This document shows, piece by piece, positions 1-7,641 of a stretch of DNA of 20,520 bases; the first letter of the stretch is position 1; every line of letters starts with the position of its first letter. Under the pieces are notes generated by a model, which was not told the DNA's origin, ran no database searches, and worked only from the letters and a program-made list of their open reading frames with translations. Location: positions 1-20,520 of the forward strand of contig CAMDJU010000017.1 in NCBI GenBank assembly GCA_945900695.1, read 5' to 3'. Both the position numbers and the translations under genes were made by a program. This DNA is from Bordetella parapertussis (GTDB taxonomy: Bacteria > Pseudomonadota > Gammaproteobacteria > Burkholderiales > Burkholderiaceae_C).

Positions 1-261
1 GGACGGCCATTTAGAACGCTCAATGTGATTGATGAGGGCAACAGGGAGGCCTTACGCGTCGAGTGCGGCACATCGATCCCATCGGCCAGGTTGCTGCGAG
101 CCATGAATCAGCTCATTGAGGTTTATGGCATCCCCAAAGCCATTCGGCTAGACAATGGGCCAGAGATGACGTCAGAGGCGTTTATAGAATGGGCAAGAGA
201 AAAGGGCATTGAATTGCTGTTTATACAGCCGGGCAAGCCCAACGCAATGTATGAAAAATTC
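1..261 (+). pseudogene. IS3-family transposase (OrfB, integrase core) remnant, broken at its 3' end
   Basis: The reading frame is open from base 1 (so it starts left of the window) and matches the rve integrase core of IS3-group OrfB proteins: TLNVIDEGNREAL, then AIRLDNGPE carrying the second catalytic Asp, then the IQPGKPN segment before the catalytic Glu. The Glu is still readable in NAMYEKF (codon 253-255), but only 33 residues separate it from the Asp instead of the usual 35, because two residues are missing after GKP. After about 261 the protein no longer resembles a transposase and the frame stops at 342. The normal C-terminal 50 or so residues are absent, as is any recognisable IS end. 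I read it as a dead fragment. Seen: motifs, spacing, loss of homology. Known: D-D-35-E architecture of IS3. Confidence 0.85.
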
Positions 262-426
262 CAGTTTTTTGCCAATGGAAGCAAAAAGCCACCGGCCGAA
301 ATCAGTGGCCTTCGATTTTTTGATGGGCCCATTGGGTCTTGAATCAGGGGCTGACCTGCCCTCTGCCTGCCATACCGAAGAAGGTGATGGGGGTGGTTGT
401 CAGGTGGGCGCTGGTTCACGCATTGG
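262..426. other. Non-coding junction between the IS3 remnant and the CIA30 gene
   Basis: I recognise no gene here. Short open frames cross it on both strands but none has a ribosome binding site or a familiar motif. GCCAC (288-292) can pair with GTGGC (305-309) ahead of a T run at 315-321, but the stem is short and the loop long, so I do not call a terminator. The tRNA-3'-end-like stretch at 321-350 lies inside it. Confidence 0.5.
321..350. repeat. Degenerate direct copy of the tRNA 3' end (possible island edge)
   Basis: These 30 bases align without gaps to 11130-11159, the 3' end of the CAT-anticodon tRNA gene, with 22 identities. The run TGGGCCCA and the segments CAGGG and GAA are shared, and six of the eight differences are transitions. 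Orientation is the same as at the tRNA, so this is a direct repeat bracketing the catabolic block. The T-stem no longer pairs, so it is not a functional tRNA piece. It could be an old attachment-site remnant or a chance match. Confidence 0.35.
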
Positions 427-972
427 CTATAACGCTGTCAGCGTTCTGATCTGAAGGCGAAAATCACCTTCCTGTTTATCAGCGATCAGTATTCCCACCT
501 CGCTGACATCAGAAAAAGACAGGGGTGGCGCTTGGACAAGCCGACCACGGAAGCTTGAATTGAATTCTTCGGCTTTGAAACGGTGCCGTTGCCAAGTGGT
601 TGCTGCCAAGAACTCAGACTCATAGACAACCTGAGCCGTCTTTTCCGTTCGCAATATGAATTTATACCGCCTGATTTCACCCCGAACAACCAGTTCCAAT
701 GAATGGGTTTGCAGTGGAAAACTGGCTGGAAAGCGCATGGATGCAAACCCCCCATTGTTCGCCAGAGACACCACACCTTCAAAAAACATACCTTCTGGAT
801 CGGGCCGCAAACTCGACTGTGATACACCACCCATCACGCCATCATTGACGATTCGTCCCGTTCGAACTGCTTCCGCGATCCTGAAATCCAACGTACTTTC
901 CTTTGCCAAGGACAATCCTGTCCATCCCATCGCGCAAACGGGAAAGGTGCGGAGAATATTTCTGCGATTCAT
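427..972 (-). CDS. CIA30-domain protein with a twin-arginine-like N-terminus
   Basis: This 181-residue protein matches the CIA30 family (complex I intermediate-associated protein 30, a galactose-binding-like beta sandwich). The motifs are VNDGVMGGVSQSSL, VSLANNGGFASMR, RRYKFILRT, SSFRGRLV and VGILIADKQEGDFRLQI. Bacterial members are of unknown biochemical role. I chose the ATG at 972 over an upstream TTG at 987 because the protein then begins MNRRNILRTF followed by a hydrophobic stretch, which resembles a Tat signal; neither start has a clear ribosome binding site. It is the last gene of the minus-strand block, 66 bases after the cupin gene. Its place in an aromatic-degradation cluster is unexplained, and it might simply be co-transcribed or be the first gene of the older flank. 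Confidence 0.8.
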   Translation of the reverse strand: MNRRNILRTFPVCAMGWTGLSLAKESTLDFRIAEAVRTGRIVNDGVMGGVSQSSLRPDPEGMFFEGVVSLANNGGFASMRFPASFPLQTHSLELVVRGEIRRYKFILRTEKTAQVVYESEFLAATTWQRHRFKAEEFNSSFRGRLVQAPPLSFSDVSEVGILIADKQEGDFRLQIRTLTAL

Positions 973-1038
973 GTCTATTGATGACAAGTGGAATTTTCAA
1001 TGGTTCCCAAAGTGCATTATGAAATTTATCTAAAAAAT

Positions 1039-1692
1039 TTAACTTTGCAGGTGTCCAGTTTTAACAAAAATAGTACATCCCTCTTTGCTAAAAGGCTTGT
1101 GCAGACTCATGTGCGGGCTTCTGATCCAAGAGCCTGATGGATAGCGGCCATGCTCATCTTCAAAAACGCCATCCACCACATAAATTTCTTCCCCACCAAC
1201 GTGCCTATGCGGATTGAAATAAGTTTGCGGCGCCCATCGAACCAAAGTTGATCCAGTGCCTTGTTGCATCAAGGGCATGACGGTGAGGCCAGGCACCATG
1301 CCTTGGTGCCAAGCAGCTGTTTGCGTATCGACGACTTCCCGCTCGACTTGATCGGGACCAAGATGGCGCAACTTGACAAAGAGGGTGCAGCCCGATTCGC
1401 TGAATGGCGCATGGGCAGAACCTGGGGGATTCATGACGTAAGTGCCGGCGGGGTAGTTGCCTGTCTCATCGCTGAATACCCCATCCAACACCAATATTTC
1501 TTCGCCAAATTCATGGGTATGCATTGGAAACTTGGATCGTGGTGCGTAGCGAACAATCGACGTTGCTTTTGCCACCTCGTCGCCTTGACGCTCAAGCATT
1601 CGCCGCTCCACACCCAACTCGGGACTGGGTTTCCAAGGCAAGTCATGATGATTGATCACGATCCTCTGGCTGAAATCGGCGTTGATATCCAT
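1039..1692 (-). CDS. Double-cupin protein of the ChrR cupin-like type
   Basis: This 217-residue protein contains two tandem cupin domains of the ChrR-like family. Each keeps a complete metal site: H58-x-H60, E64 and H94 in the first, and H162-x-H164, E168 and H198 in the second. The framework GEEILVLDGVFSDE / GEEIYVVDGVFEDE is nearly duplicated between domains, so it arose by internal duplication. The zinc-binding anti-sigma N-terminus of true ChrR is absent, so I do not call it an anti-sigma factor. Related cupins bind Zn or Fe, and some are dioxygenases or sensors. It follows the LivF-type ATPase gene after 61 AT-rich bases (no strong ribosome binding site; ATG at 1692), in the same direction as the whole cluster. 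Possible jobs (inference): ring-cleaving or product-processing enzyme, or small-molecule sensor. Confidence 0.85.
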   Translation of the reverse strand: MDINADFSQRIVINHHDLPWKPSPELGVERRMLERQGDEVAKATSIVRYAPRSKFPMHTHEFGEEILVLDGVFSDETGNYPAGTYVMNPPGSAHAPFSESGCTLFVKLRHLGPDQVEREVVDTQTAAWHQGMVPGLTVMPLMQQGTGSTLVRWAPQTYFNPHRHVGGEEIYVVDGVFEDEHGRYPSGSWIRSPHMSLHKPFSKEGCTIFVKTGHLQS

Positions 1693-1753
1693 TTATAAAA
1701 TTAAAAAAATTAAATACATTTGGTAGCTTAAAACAAGCTTCTGTGATTACAAG

Positions 1754-2470
1754 TCAGAGGCTTAAAAATTTTTCTATTCGATTTTTTTCTGTGACCAAAT
1801 CAGAGCCGACCCCTTGATGCACTATTTTTCCCTTTTCCAATACATGGAAGGTATCGGCCAGCACACTCAAAGACTTCAAATCACGGTCGACAATCAAAAC
1901 AGAAAGATCAGAACCTTTTAACTGAAGCAACGTGCTCCAAATTTCTTTTCTGATGAGTGGGGCCAATCCCTCGGTGGCCTCATCTAAAACCAATAAAGCG
2001 GGCTGCGTCAACAAGGCGCGCCCAATGGCCAACATTTGCTGCTCACCCCCTGAGAGTTGATTTCCAAAGTGACCTTTCCTTTCGGCCAAACGGGGGAAAA
2101 GTTCGTAAACATCATTCAAGCGCCAAGATCGCTTTGTCTTAGAATCTTTTTTGAAACTCGCCAGTAAATTTTCTTCAACAGTCAAAGTAGCAAATATTTG
2201 ACGGCCTTCAGGTACCCAAGCAAGCCCAGCCCTGGCAATTTTGAATGAGGGCAAATTGATCAGCGACAGATCCCGTAGCTTGACCTCCCCACCCATATAA
2301 GTCGTCAATCCAAAGAGTGATCGAATGAAAGTTGACTTGCCCATGCCATTTCGGCCAAGCAATGCCACGACTTCACCCCGCGCAATATGCATAGACACAT
2401 CAAATAAAACACGTGAGCCCGCATATCCCGCAGAAAGACCCATCACCTGAAGAAGTGATTCAGTGGGCAT
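1754..2470 (-). CDS. LivF-type ATP-binding protein of a HAAT-family ABC importer
   Basis: This 238-residue cytoplasmic ATPase drives the importer encoded by the four genes before it. Visible motifs are Walker A GRNGMGKST (39-47), the LivF hallmark WVPEGRQIF (85-93), the ABC signature LSGGEQQ (139-145), and Walker B LVLDE with D163 and E164. At the H-loop position the sequence is VDRD (194-197), where LivF proteins typically have VEQN; LivF-type subunits commonly lack the switch histidine, which the LivG-type partner supplies. Its first 11 bases overlap the end of the LivG-type gene, so the two are translationally coupled. Substrate cannot be read from the ATPase; the neighbouring catabolic genes suggest an aromatic acid rather than an amino acid. 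Confidence 0.93.
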   Translation of the reverse strand: MPTESLLQVMGLSAGYAGSRVLFDVSMHIARGEVVALLGRNGMGKSTFIRSLFGLTTYMGGEVKLRDLSLINLPSFKIARAGLAWVPEGRQIFATLTVEENLLASFKKDSKTKRSWRLNDVYELFPRLAERKGHFGNQLSGGEQQMLAIGRALLTQPALLVLDEATEGLAPLIRKEIWSTLLQLKGSDLSVLIVDRDLKSLSVLADTFHVLEKGKIVHQGVGSDLVTEKNRIEKFLSL

Positions 2471-3221
2471 TGATTTCGTCTCCGAGATAAGCCGATTTAA
2501 CCAAGGGATCGTTTTTGATCATCTGGACCGTTCCGCTGGCAATGATGGCCCCATTGACCAAAACAGAAACCCTGTCGGCAAGTGAAAAAACGGCATCCAT
2601 ATCGTGCTCGACCAATAGGATTCCATATTTTGTTTTGAGCGAGCTCAACAGAGCGATCATCTGCTCGCTCTCTGATGGACCCAGCCCAGCGAGGGGTTCA
2701 TCCAATATGAGCAATTTGGCCTGAGACGCCAAGCAGAGAACCAACTCCAGTTGGCGCTTCTCACCATGTGCCAGAGAAGCCGTGGTTTTAGAGGCCAGGT
2801 GCGACAAACCCACTTGCTCGAGCAAACCCTTTTGATGGAGGCTTAAGTCATTTAGGCCAGCACTTTTTTTCCACATTTGAAAACCCGATCGGGAGGCTGC
2901 AATATCAGCCACAATCAAATGCTCAGCAACCGTCATACTTGGAAATAACTGGGGCACTTGGTATGCCCGAGATATACCCAGTCGTGCCCGAGTTGATACA
3001 TTTTTTGGGTTGATCAAAGATTGCTCATAGTAAATGGAGCCAGAATCGGCCTCTAGCTCACCAGTAATTTGGTTAATCAACGTGGACTTACCGGCACCAT
3101 TGGGACCGATCAGCGCATGCAGTTCACCTGGAACAATATTCAACGAAACACGGTCGGTAACAACCAGTGCACCAAAACTCTTGACCAAATCAACGACTTC
3201 TAAGATGGGTTTAGCAGACAT
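2460..3221 (-). CDS. LivG-type ATP-binding protein of a HAAT-family ABC importer
   Basis: This 253-residue ATPase pairs with the LivF-type subunit. Walker A GPNGAGKST is at 39-47, the Q-loop region AYQVPQLF near 86-93, a divergent signature LAHGEKR at 150-156 (the usual form is LSYGxQR), Walker B LLILDEP at 170-176, and the switch histidine in LLVEHDM at H206. It keeps all catalytic residues, so it is probably the site that hydrolyses ATP most actively in the heterodimer (inference). The gene begins 3 bases after the LivM-type permease gene and ends inside the LivF-type gene. The C-terminal extension (SAYLGDE) is typical of LivG proteins. Confidence 0.93.
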   Translation of the reverse strand: MSAKPILEVVDLVKSFGALVVTDRVSLNIVPGELHALIGPNGAGKSTLINQITGELEADSGSIYYEQSLINPKNVSTRARLGISRAYQVPQLFPSMTVAEHLIVADIAASRSGFQMWKKSAGLNDLSLHQKGLLEQVGLSHLASKTTASLAHGEKRQLELVLCLASQAKLLILDEPLAGLGPSESEQMIALLSSLKTKYGILLVEHDMDAVFSLADRVSVLVNGAIIASGTVQMIKNDPLVKSAYLGDEINAH

Positions 3222-3224
3222 TTT

Positions 3225-4184
3225 TTATTGTCCATTCTTAGTGATCAAACCCATTAAACCTCTTTTCAAAAACAGCACCCTCAACATCAAAATAATACCT
3301 AAGCAAAACATCCAGTATTCAGTCCAAGTTGAGAAAACTTGCTCCATACAAACGAATGCTGCCGCACCCAAAATGGGGCCCAATATAGTTCCGGCAGAGC
3401 CCAAAATCACCATGAATAGAAATTCTCCCGATTGAATCCAGGAAATGCTAGCGGGTGAAACATATTCATTTAAATTCGCATAACCGACGCCACCGACGGC
3501 GCACATGCAGGCAGAAATCGTAAAAAGTGTCAGTTGGTAAGGGTATGGCATGAGCCCCATTGAGTTCACCTTGCGCGGGTTGTCTCTGGAGGCCAATATG
3601 ACTTTGCCAAAATTGGAGCCCATCACCCGTTGGGCTATATACACAACCCCAATGAGCGCCGCAATCATGGTGTAAGCAAGAACCCTGGGTTGCGATAAAT
3701 CAAAACCCCAAAACCATTTGGTGGCGGCTGGCAAAGTAAAGCCATCATCACCCCCGTACATTCTGAGTCCTTGGGCCGTGAAAAAAAGCATTTGTGAGAA
3801 AGCCAGTGTGATAAATATGAAATACAGCCCGCTGGTTCTGAGTGAGATAGCACCGATGAAACAACCAATGACGGCAGCCAACGTGATTGCAACGGGCATC
3901 ACTATCCAGATTTGGGTGATGCCCAAATTTGCCAGAATTCCTGCGCTGTAAACGCCAATACCAAAAAAAGCCGCATGTCCCAAGCTGACTCGACCGACGA
4001 ACCCCACCACCAAATCCAGACTCACGGCTGCAATTGCAAAGACTGATATGCGAGTCACCAACTTCGTGTAGTAAACATGATCAAACAACGGGATCAAGAT
4101 GGCCAAAAGGAAAATCGCACCAAAAGTCCACATCAAGCGATTGCTGCTTGATGAAGCGGGATTTGTGGGGTGAATAGAAGTCAT
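3225..4184 (-). CDS. LivM-type inner-membrane permease of a HAAT-family ABC importer
   Basis: This 319-residue protein is almost entirely hydrophobic, with about eight to ten membrane segments after a short polar N-terminus. It carries the LivM hallmarks DLVVGFVGRVSLGHAAFFGIGVY near 60 and the coupling-loop region GEFLFMVILGSAGTILGPILGAA near 260-285. It forms the permease heterodimer with the LivH-type protein. Its ATG at 4184 overlaps the stop of that gene in a 4-nt ATGA, which fixes the start and implies coupled translation. Low-GC composition is the same as its neighbours in the cluster. Confidence 0.93.
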   Translation of the reverse strand: MTSIHPTNPASSSSNRLMWTFGAIFLLAILIPLFDHVYYTKLVTRISVFAIAAVSLDLVVGFVGRVSLGHAAFFGIGVYSAGILANLGITQIWIVMPVAITLAAVIGCFIGAISLRTSGLYFIFITLAFSQMLFFTAQGLRMYGGDDGFTLPAATKWFWGFDLSQPRVLAYTMIAALIGVVYIAQRVMGSNFGKVILASRDNPRKVNSMGLMPYPYQLTLFTISACMCAVGGVGYANLNEYVSPASISWIQSGEFLFMVILGSAGTILGPILGAAAFVCMEQVFSTWTEYWMFCLGIILMLRVLFLKRGLMGLITKNGQ

Positions 4185-5086
4185 CCCATCCGCCTTCCAA
4201 ACAGCCCTGCAGGCCGGATCGCAATGACAAAAGCCATCAATATATAGATGGCCGCATTAGAGACGATATTGCCAACGATGGCGCCCAATAAATTTGGCCA
4301 AACCATTCTGCCCAGTGTGTCCACCAGACCCACCAAAATGGCAGCATACAGCGCCCCCTTGAGTGATCCAATGCCCCCAATAACAACGACAGCCAATGAA
4401 AGAATCAACAAGGGTTCACCCATACCAGATTGGACCGAAAGCATTGGGCCCAACATGATGCCGGCCAATGCGGCCAATATCGCACTCATGGCAAATACGG
4501 CGGTGAATAAGAAATTGATATTGACCCCCAGAGCGCCAATCATTTCTCTTTTTTCAGCGCCGGCCCTGATTTGCATACCCAACCGCGTTTTCGTGAGTAA
4601 AAACCAAAGAACAATCCCCGCAAAAATAGCCACCGCAGTAATCACCAAACGGTATAGGGGATAACTAAATTCGGCAGTAAATTGGACGGGGCCTTCCAAC
4701 CAAGTCGGCAAATTCACAAACAAAGGTTCTCGACCCCAGATCATGATGACCGCATCATTCAAGAAAAGACTCAAACCAAAAGTGGCCAAGACTTGATCCA
4801 AATGTGATTTGGAATACAAGTACTTGACCAATACTTTCTCAATCGTCCATGAAAGCGCAAACACCAACGCCATGGCCAACAAGATAGCCAAGCCAAAAGA
4901 CTTCACAGAACTTGTGGCAAATGCGATCAAGAACGCACCCAGCATGAGCATGGATCCATGCGCCAAATTGATGAGGTTCATGACACCAAATGTCAAGGTG
5001 ACTCCAACCGCCATCAAAAACAAAATCATGCCCAACTGCAGGCCATTAAAGACCTGCTCAATGAACAACCCCAGGGACATCTCCAA
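4181..5086 (-). CDS. LivH-type inner-membrane permease of a HAAT-family ABC importer
   Basis: This permease of about 300 residues has LivH hallmarks: an N-terminal LFIEQVFNGLQLGMILFLMAVGVTL segment (read in part), FGVMNLINLAHGSMLMLGAF, and the coupling loop SLAVVVIGGIGSLKGALYAA. Two starts are possible. A TTG at 5086 sits 6 bases after AAAGG, while the ATG at 5080 sits 12 bases after the same element and directly behind GGAG. I give the TTG because of its better spacing, but the ATG two codons later is nearly as likely. It lies 16 bases behind the binding-protein gene and overlaps the LivM-type gene by 4 nt. Confidence 0.92.
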   Translation of the reverse strand: MEMSLGLFIEQVFNGLQLGMILFLMAVGVTLTFGVMNLINLAHGSMLMLGAFLIAFATSSVKSFGLAILLAMALVFALSWTIEKVLVKYLYSKSHLDQVLATFGLSLFLNDAVIMIWGREPLFVNLPTWLEGPVQFTAEFSYPLYRLVITAVAIFAGIVLWFLLTKTRLGMQIRAGAEKREMIGALGVNINFLFTAVFAMSAILAALAGIMLGPMLSVQSGMGEPLLILSLAVVVIGGIGSLKGALYAAILVGLVDTLGRMVWPNLLGAIVGNIVSNAAIYILMAFVIAIRPAGLFGRRMG

Positions 5087-5102
5087 AATATACCTTTGTT
5101 GT

Positions 5103-6284
5103 TTACTTTAAAGGACATTTACCGACAAAATTATCAGCGGCCTTTTCTGAAATGATCGCTGTTGCCTTCAGAAACAATGAGCCATCGCTTCTCTCATCCA
5201 CCACGGTCAGGTAGGTGTTTTGAATGGGGTGATTGTTGGAGCTGAAAGCAAATGAACCACGCACACTTTGGAAATTGGCTTTCTTCAGCGCAGCGCGAAA
5301 AGCGGCTTGATCTTTGACATTGCCCTTGACCTCTTTGACCGCTGAGTCAACGAGCATCATTGCGTCATATGCCAAGCCGGCATAACTTGCAGGATCTCTG
5401 CCAAATTTTGTTTTGAAGTCTTGCACAAAACGCTTGTTCACAGGATTGTCAATGCCAGCAAAATAGACCGCGCTGACATATGTACCCAAGACACTCTTGC
5501 CTTGTGCTTGGAAGGCGGTAGGCTCAGTCAATGCGATGTTTGAGAACACGGGGATTTTTCCGACCAGTCCCGCCTGAGCCCATTGGCGCATGAATGCGAT
5601 ACCCAGACCACCTGGGTAAAAAGCAAAAACGCCATCTGCGCCCGAGGCACGAATTTTGGCGATGTCAGCTGCAAAATCCAGTTGGGTCAAAGGTGTGAAT
5701 TGCTGCGCAACGATCTCACCCTTGAATCCTGTCTTGGCCGCATCTGTATGCTCATACCCTGCTTCAAAGTCTGCACCAATCAAATACAACTTTTTAACGC
5801 CTTGCTTGGTCATGAATGCGCCCATGCCAGTGGTCAATTGTGCATTTTGAAATGATGCATTGAAATAATATGGGTTGCATTGCTCACCCGCATTGATCGC
5901 AACTCCACCGTTCATGCCAATAAAGAAAATTTTCGCATCAACAATAGGTTTGACACCTGCGACCAGTTCATTAGAGGCGGATAGGCCCACGATCAAATCC
6001 ACCTTTTCTTTGTCAATCAATCTTGAGATCTCTTGCACCGTGGCACTTGGATTGCCTTTGGAGTCGGCCATCACCACCTCCACAGGCGTTTGACCAAACT
6101 TGCCACCCAAATGGTCCATGGCAATTTCAAAGCCTCTTTTCTGCTCCAGCCCCAGCACATTGAGCGGCCCACTTTGAGCAGATATAAAACCGATCTTTAA
6201 TTTGGTTTGGGCCAAAACCTGATTGACGCTGACCAACATCAGCAACGCTGCGCTTAAAACGCCTGCTTTGAAAATCTTCTTCAT
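5103..6284 (-). CDS. Periplasmic substrate-binding protein of the HAAT-family ABC importer
   Basis: This 393-residue protein has a clear Sec signal (MKKIF, hydrophobic core, likely cleavage after VLA at residue 25). The mature part is a Peripla_BP_6 (leucine/amide-type) binding protein: LKIGFISAQSGPLNVLG near the start, VDLIVGLSASNELVAGVKPIV around 110, ADGVFAFYPGG in the middle. Proteins of this family also bind aromatic acids such as benzoate derivatives, so the leucine label says nothing about the ligand. GGAGAT lies 8 bases before the ATG. A 74-base gap with a TATAAA-like -10 precedes it, so the transporter genes may have an extra promoter. The permease genes follow directly. Confidence 0.93.
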   Translation of the reverse strand: MKKIFKAGVLSAALLMLVSVNQVLAQTKLKIGFISAQSGPLNVLGLEQKRGFEIAMDHLGGKFGQTPVEVVMADSKGNPSATVQEISRLIDKEKVDLIVGLSASNELVAGVKPIVDAKIFFIGMNGGVAINAGEQCNPYYFNASFQNAQLTTGMGAFMTKQGVKKLYLIGADFEAGYEHTDAAKTGFKGEIVAQQFTPLTQLDFAADIAKIRASGADGVFAFYPGGLGIAFMRQWAQAGLVGKIPVFSNIALTEPTAFQAQGKSVLGTYVSAVYFAGIDNPVNKRFVQDFKTKFGRDPASYAGLAYDAMMLVDSAVKEVKGNVKDQAAFRAALKKANFQSVRGSFAFSSNNHPIQNTYLTVVDERSDGSLFLKATAIISEKAADNFVGKCPLK

Positions 6285-6322
6285 GCTTGTATCTCCATTG
6301 GATTTGAAAAACGGGTACTTAC

Positions 6323-6328
6323 TTTATA
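6323..6328 (-). promoter_or_regulatory. Possible -10 element for an internal transporter promoter
   Basis: On the minus strand this reads TATAAA, 39 bases before the ATG of the binding-protein gene, inside the 74-base gap after the P450 gene. I see no matching -35 hexamer 16-18 bases upstream, so it is only a weak candidate for separate expression of the transporter. Confidence 0.22.
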
Positions 6329-6358
6329 ACTCGAAATTTACAGCTCGACTGGTTTGGT

Positions 6359-7585
6359 TCAGTAGAGATTGATTTTCATTTTTTGGATTCCTCTGAACCG
6401 TGCATTCTTGTTGAACACAGGCGGCTCAATCAATTTCATTTGAGGAAAGCGCTTGGCCAATGCCGGCAATGCAATTGCCAACTCCATTCTGGCCAATGGG
6501 CGACCCAAGCACACATGGATTCCAGATCCAAAGGCCAAATGCAAATTTGGCTTGCGCGTCAAATCAAATGCATTGGGTTGATCAAACATTCGCTCATCTC
6601 TGTTGCCCGCACCGACAGAGAAAATGACCTCGGTATTTTCCGGAATGACCCCAGATCCCAATGTAACCTCACGCGTTGTCCTTCGACCTTGCAGTTGCAA
6701 TGGCGAACAAAACCGAATGCACTCCTCAACTGCCACGGGAATGTTGACATCAGCACTGCCCATTAAAGCCATTTGCTCAGGGTGGTTGATCAAAGCCAAA
6801 GTTGATAGCCCAATCAGATTGGTAGTTGTTTCATGACCGCCATTGAGGACCAAAATACACAAATGAGCCATCTCATTTTCAGAAATTTCTTCACCCCTCT
6901 TTTCAGCGGCAACAAGTGCACTGATGATGTTGGATGGAGTTTCCTCTAACGGCAATGCACGCCACTTGTTGATGTACTGTAGCAAGTAATCTTTGAATTT
7001 TTGCGTGGCGACATGACCGGCATCTATGACTTCTTTAGAAACAGTAGGGTTCAGTGGCAATAAGACTTGAGCACCTAAATCGCGAATGATTGGCCCCTCT
7101 TCTCTGGGCACCCCGAAAATATCACAAATCAATTGCACAGGGATTTTGGAAGAAAAGTCGACAATGAAATCAATGTCGCGCTTTTTTTCTACATCAAGAA
7201 TGAGTTTTTCAACAATATCAACTGTGGCTTGCCGGAGTCTCTCAATAGATTTCTGTGTGAAAAAAGGATTGACGATTGTTCTGAGTCGATCGTGATCCGG
7301 GGGATCACGAAACAACATACTGGTTGTGTGATGCTCCAAAAGTGGGCCTTGGCCGAACTTCTTGATGAAAGCTTCGTCTCGGTTAACGACGCCAGTGAGG
7401 TCGCGCCAAACTGAAATAATGTCGTTATAACGGGTCAACAACACAGAACCATCGGCATTCAGGTGAATTGGATCATCATCCCTGAGTGCTTTGAAATATG
7501 GCTGTGGATCTAAATAATAATCTTCCGGAATATTAAATAAATTGAAAGCTTTGGCGTCAATGTGACTTGCAATGGCACTGGTCAT
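6359..7585 (-). CDS. Cytochrome P450 (bacterial class I type)
   Basis: This soluble 408-residue heme monooxygenase shows all P450 signatures in order: the C-helix region DPPDHDRLRTIVNPFF near 94-109, the I-helix oxygen-activation motif GGHETT (249-254, with the acid-alcohol pair E252-T253), the K-helix ExxR (E288-R291), and the heme loop FGSGIHVCLG (352-361) with thiolate ligand C359. It has no membrane anchor, as usual for bacterial P450s that take electrons from a ferredoxin; a suitable [2Fe-2S] ferredoxin is encoded at 10608-10931. AAAGGAAA precedes the ATG. It sits 56 bases after the gamma-resorcylate decarboxylase gene. Its substrate cannot be read from sequence. Context suggests hydroxylation or O-demethylation of a benzoate-type acid to make the decarboxylase substrate (inference). 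Confidence 0.95.
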   Translation of the reverse strand: MTSAIASHIDAKAFNLFNIPEDYYLDPQPYFKALRDDDPIHLNADGSVLLTRYNDIISVWRDLTGVVNRDEAFIKKFGQGPLLEHHTTSMLFRDPPDHDRLRTIVNPFFTQKSIERLRQATVDIVEKLILDVEKKRDIDFIVDFSSKIPVQLICDIFGVPREEGPIIRDLGAQVLLPLNPTVSKEVIDAGHVATQKFKDYLLQYINKWRALPLEETPSNIISALVAAEKRGEEISENEMAHLCILVLNGGHETTTNLIGLSTLALINHPEQMALMGSADVNIPVAVEECIRFCSPLQLQGRRTTREVTLGSGVIPENTEVIFSVGAGNRDERMFDQPNAFDLTRKPNLHLAFGSGIHVCLGRPLARMELAIALPALAKRFPQMKLIEPPVFNKNARFRGIQKMKINLY

Positions 7586-7641
7586 GGAACTATTTCCTTT
7601 TGTTACTCAAAACAACACCTGCTGATAAAGCCCAAATCAAA

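Noticed and set aside
262..426. Short open frames on both strands (about 80-100 codons) around the IS3 junction
   Set aside because: They join transposase sequence to unrelated sequence or run antisense to it, and have no ribosome binding site or recognisable domain.
431..445. Perfect 7-bp inverted repeat AACGCTG-T-CAGCGTT at the end of the CIA30 gene
   Set aside because: The loop is a single base, it lies inside the coding end, and no T tract follows on either strand, so it is not a convincing terminator.
1039..1692. Calling the double cupin a ChrR anti-sigma factor
   Set aside because: The zinc-binding anti-sigma domain is missing and no ECF sigma factor gene is adjacent; both halves are cupins.
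1726..1740. AGCTT/AAGCT inverted repeat between the LivF-type and cupin genes as a terminator
   Set aside because: The stem is only five base pairs, mostly A-T, and is not directly followed by a T run in the direction of transcription.
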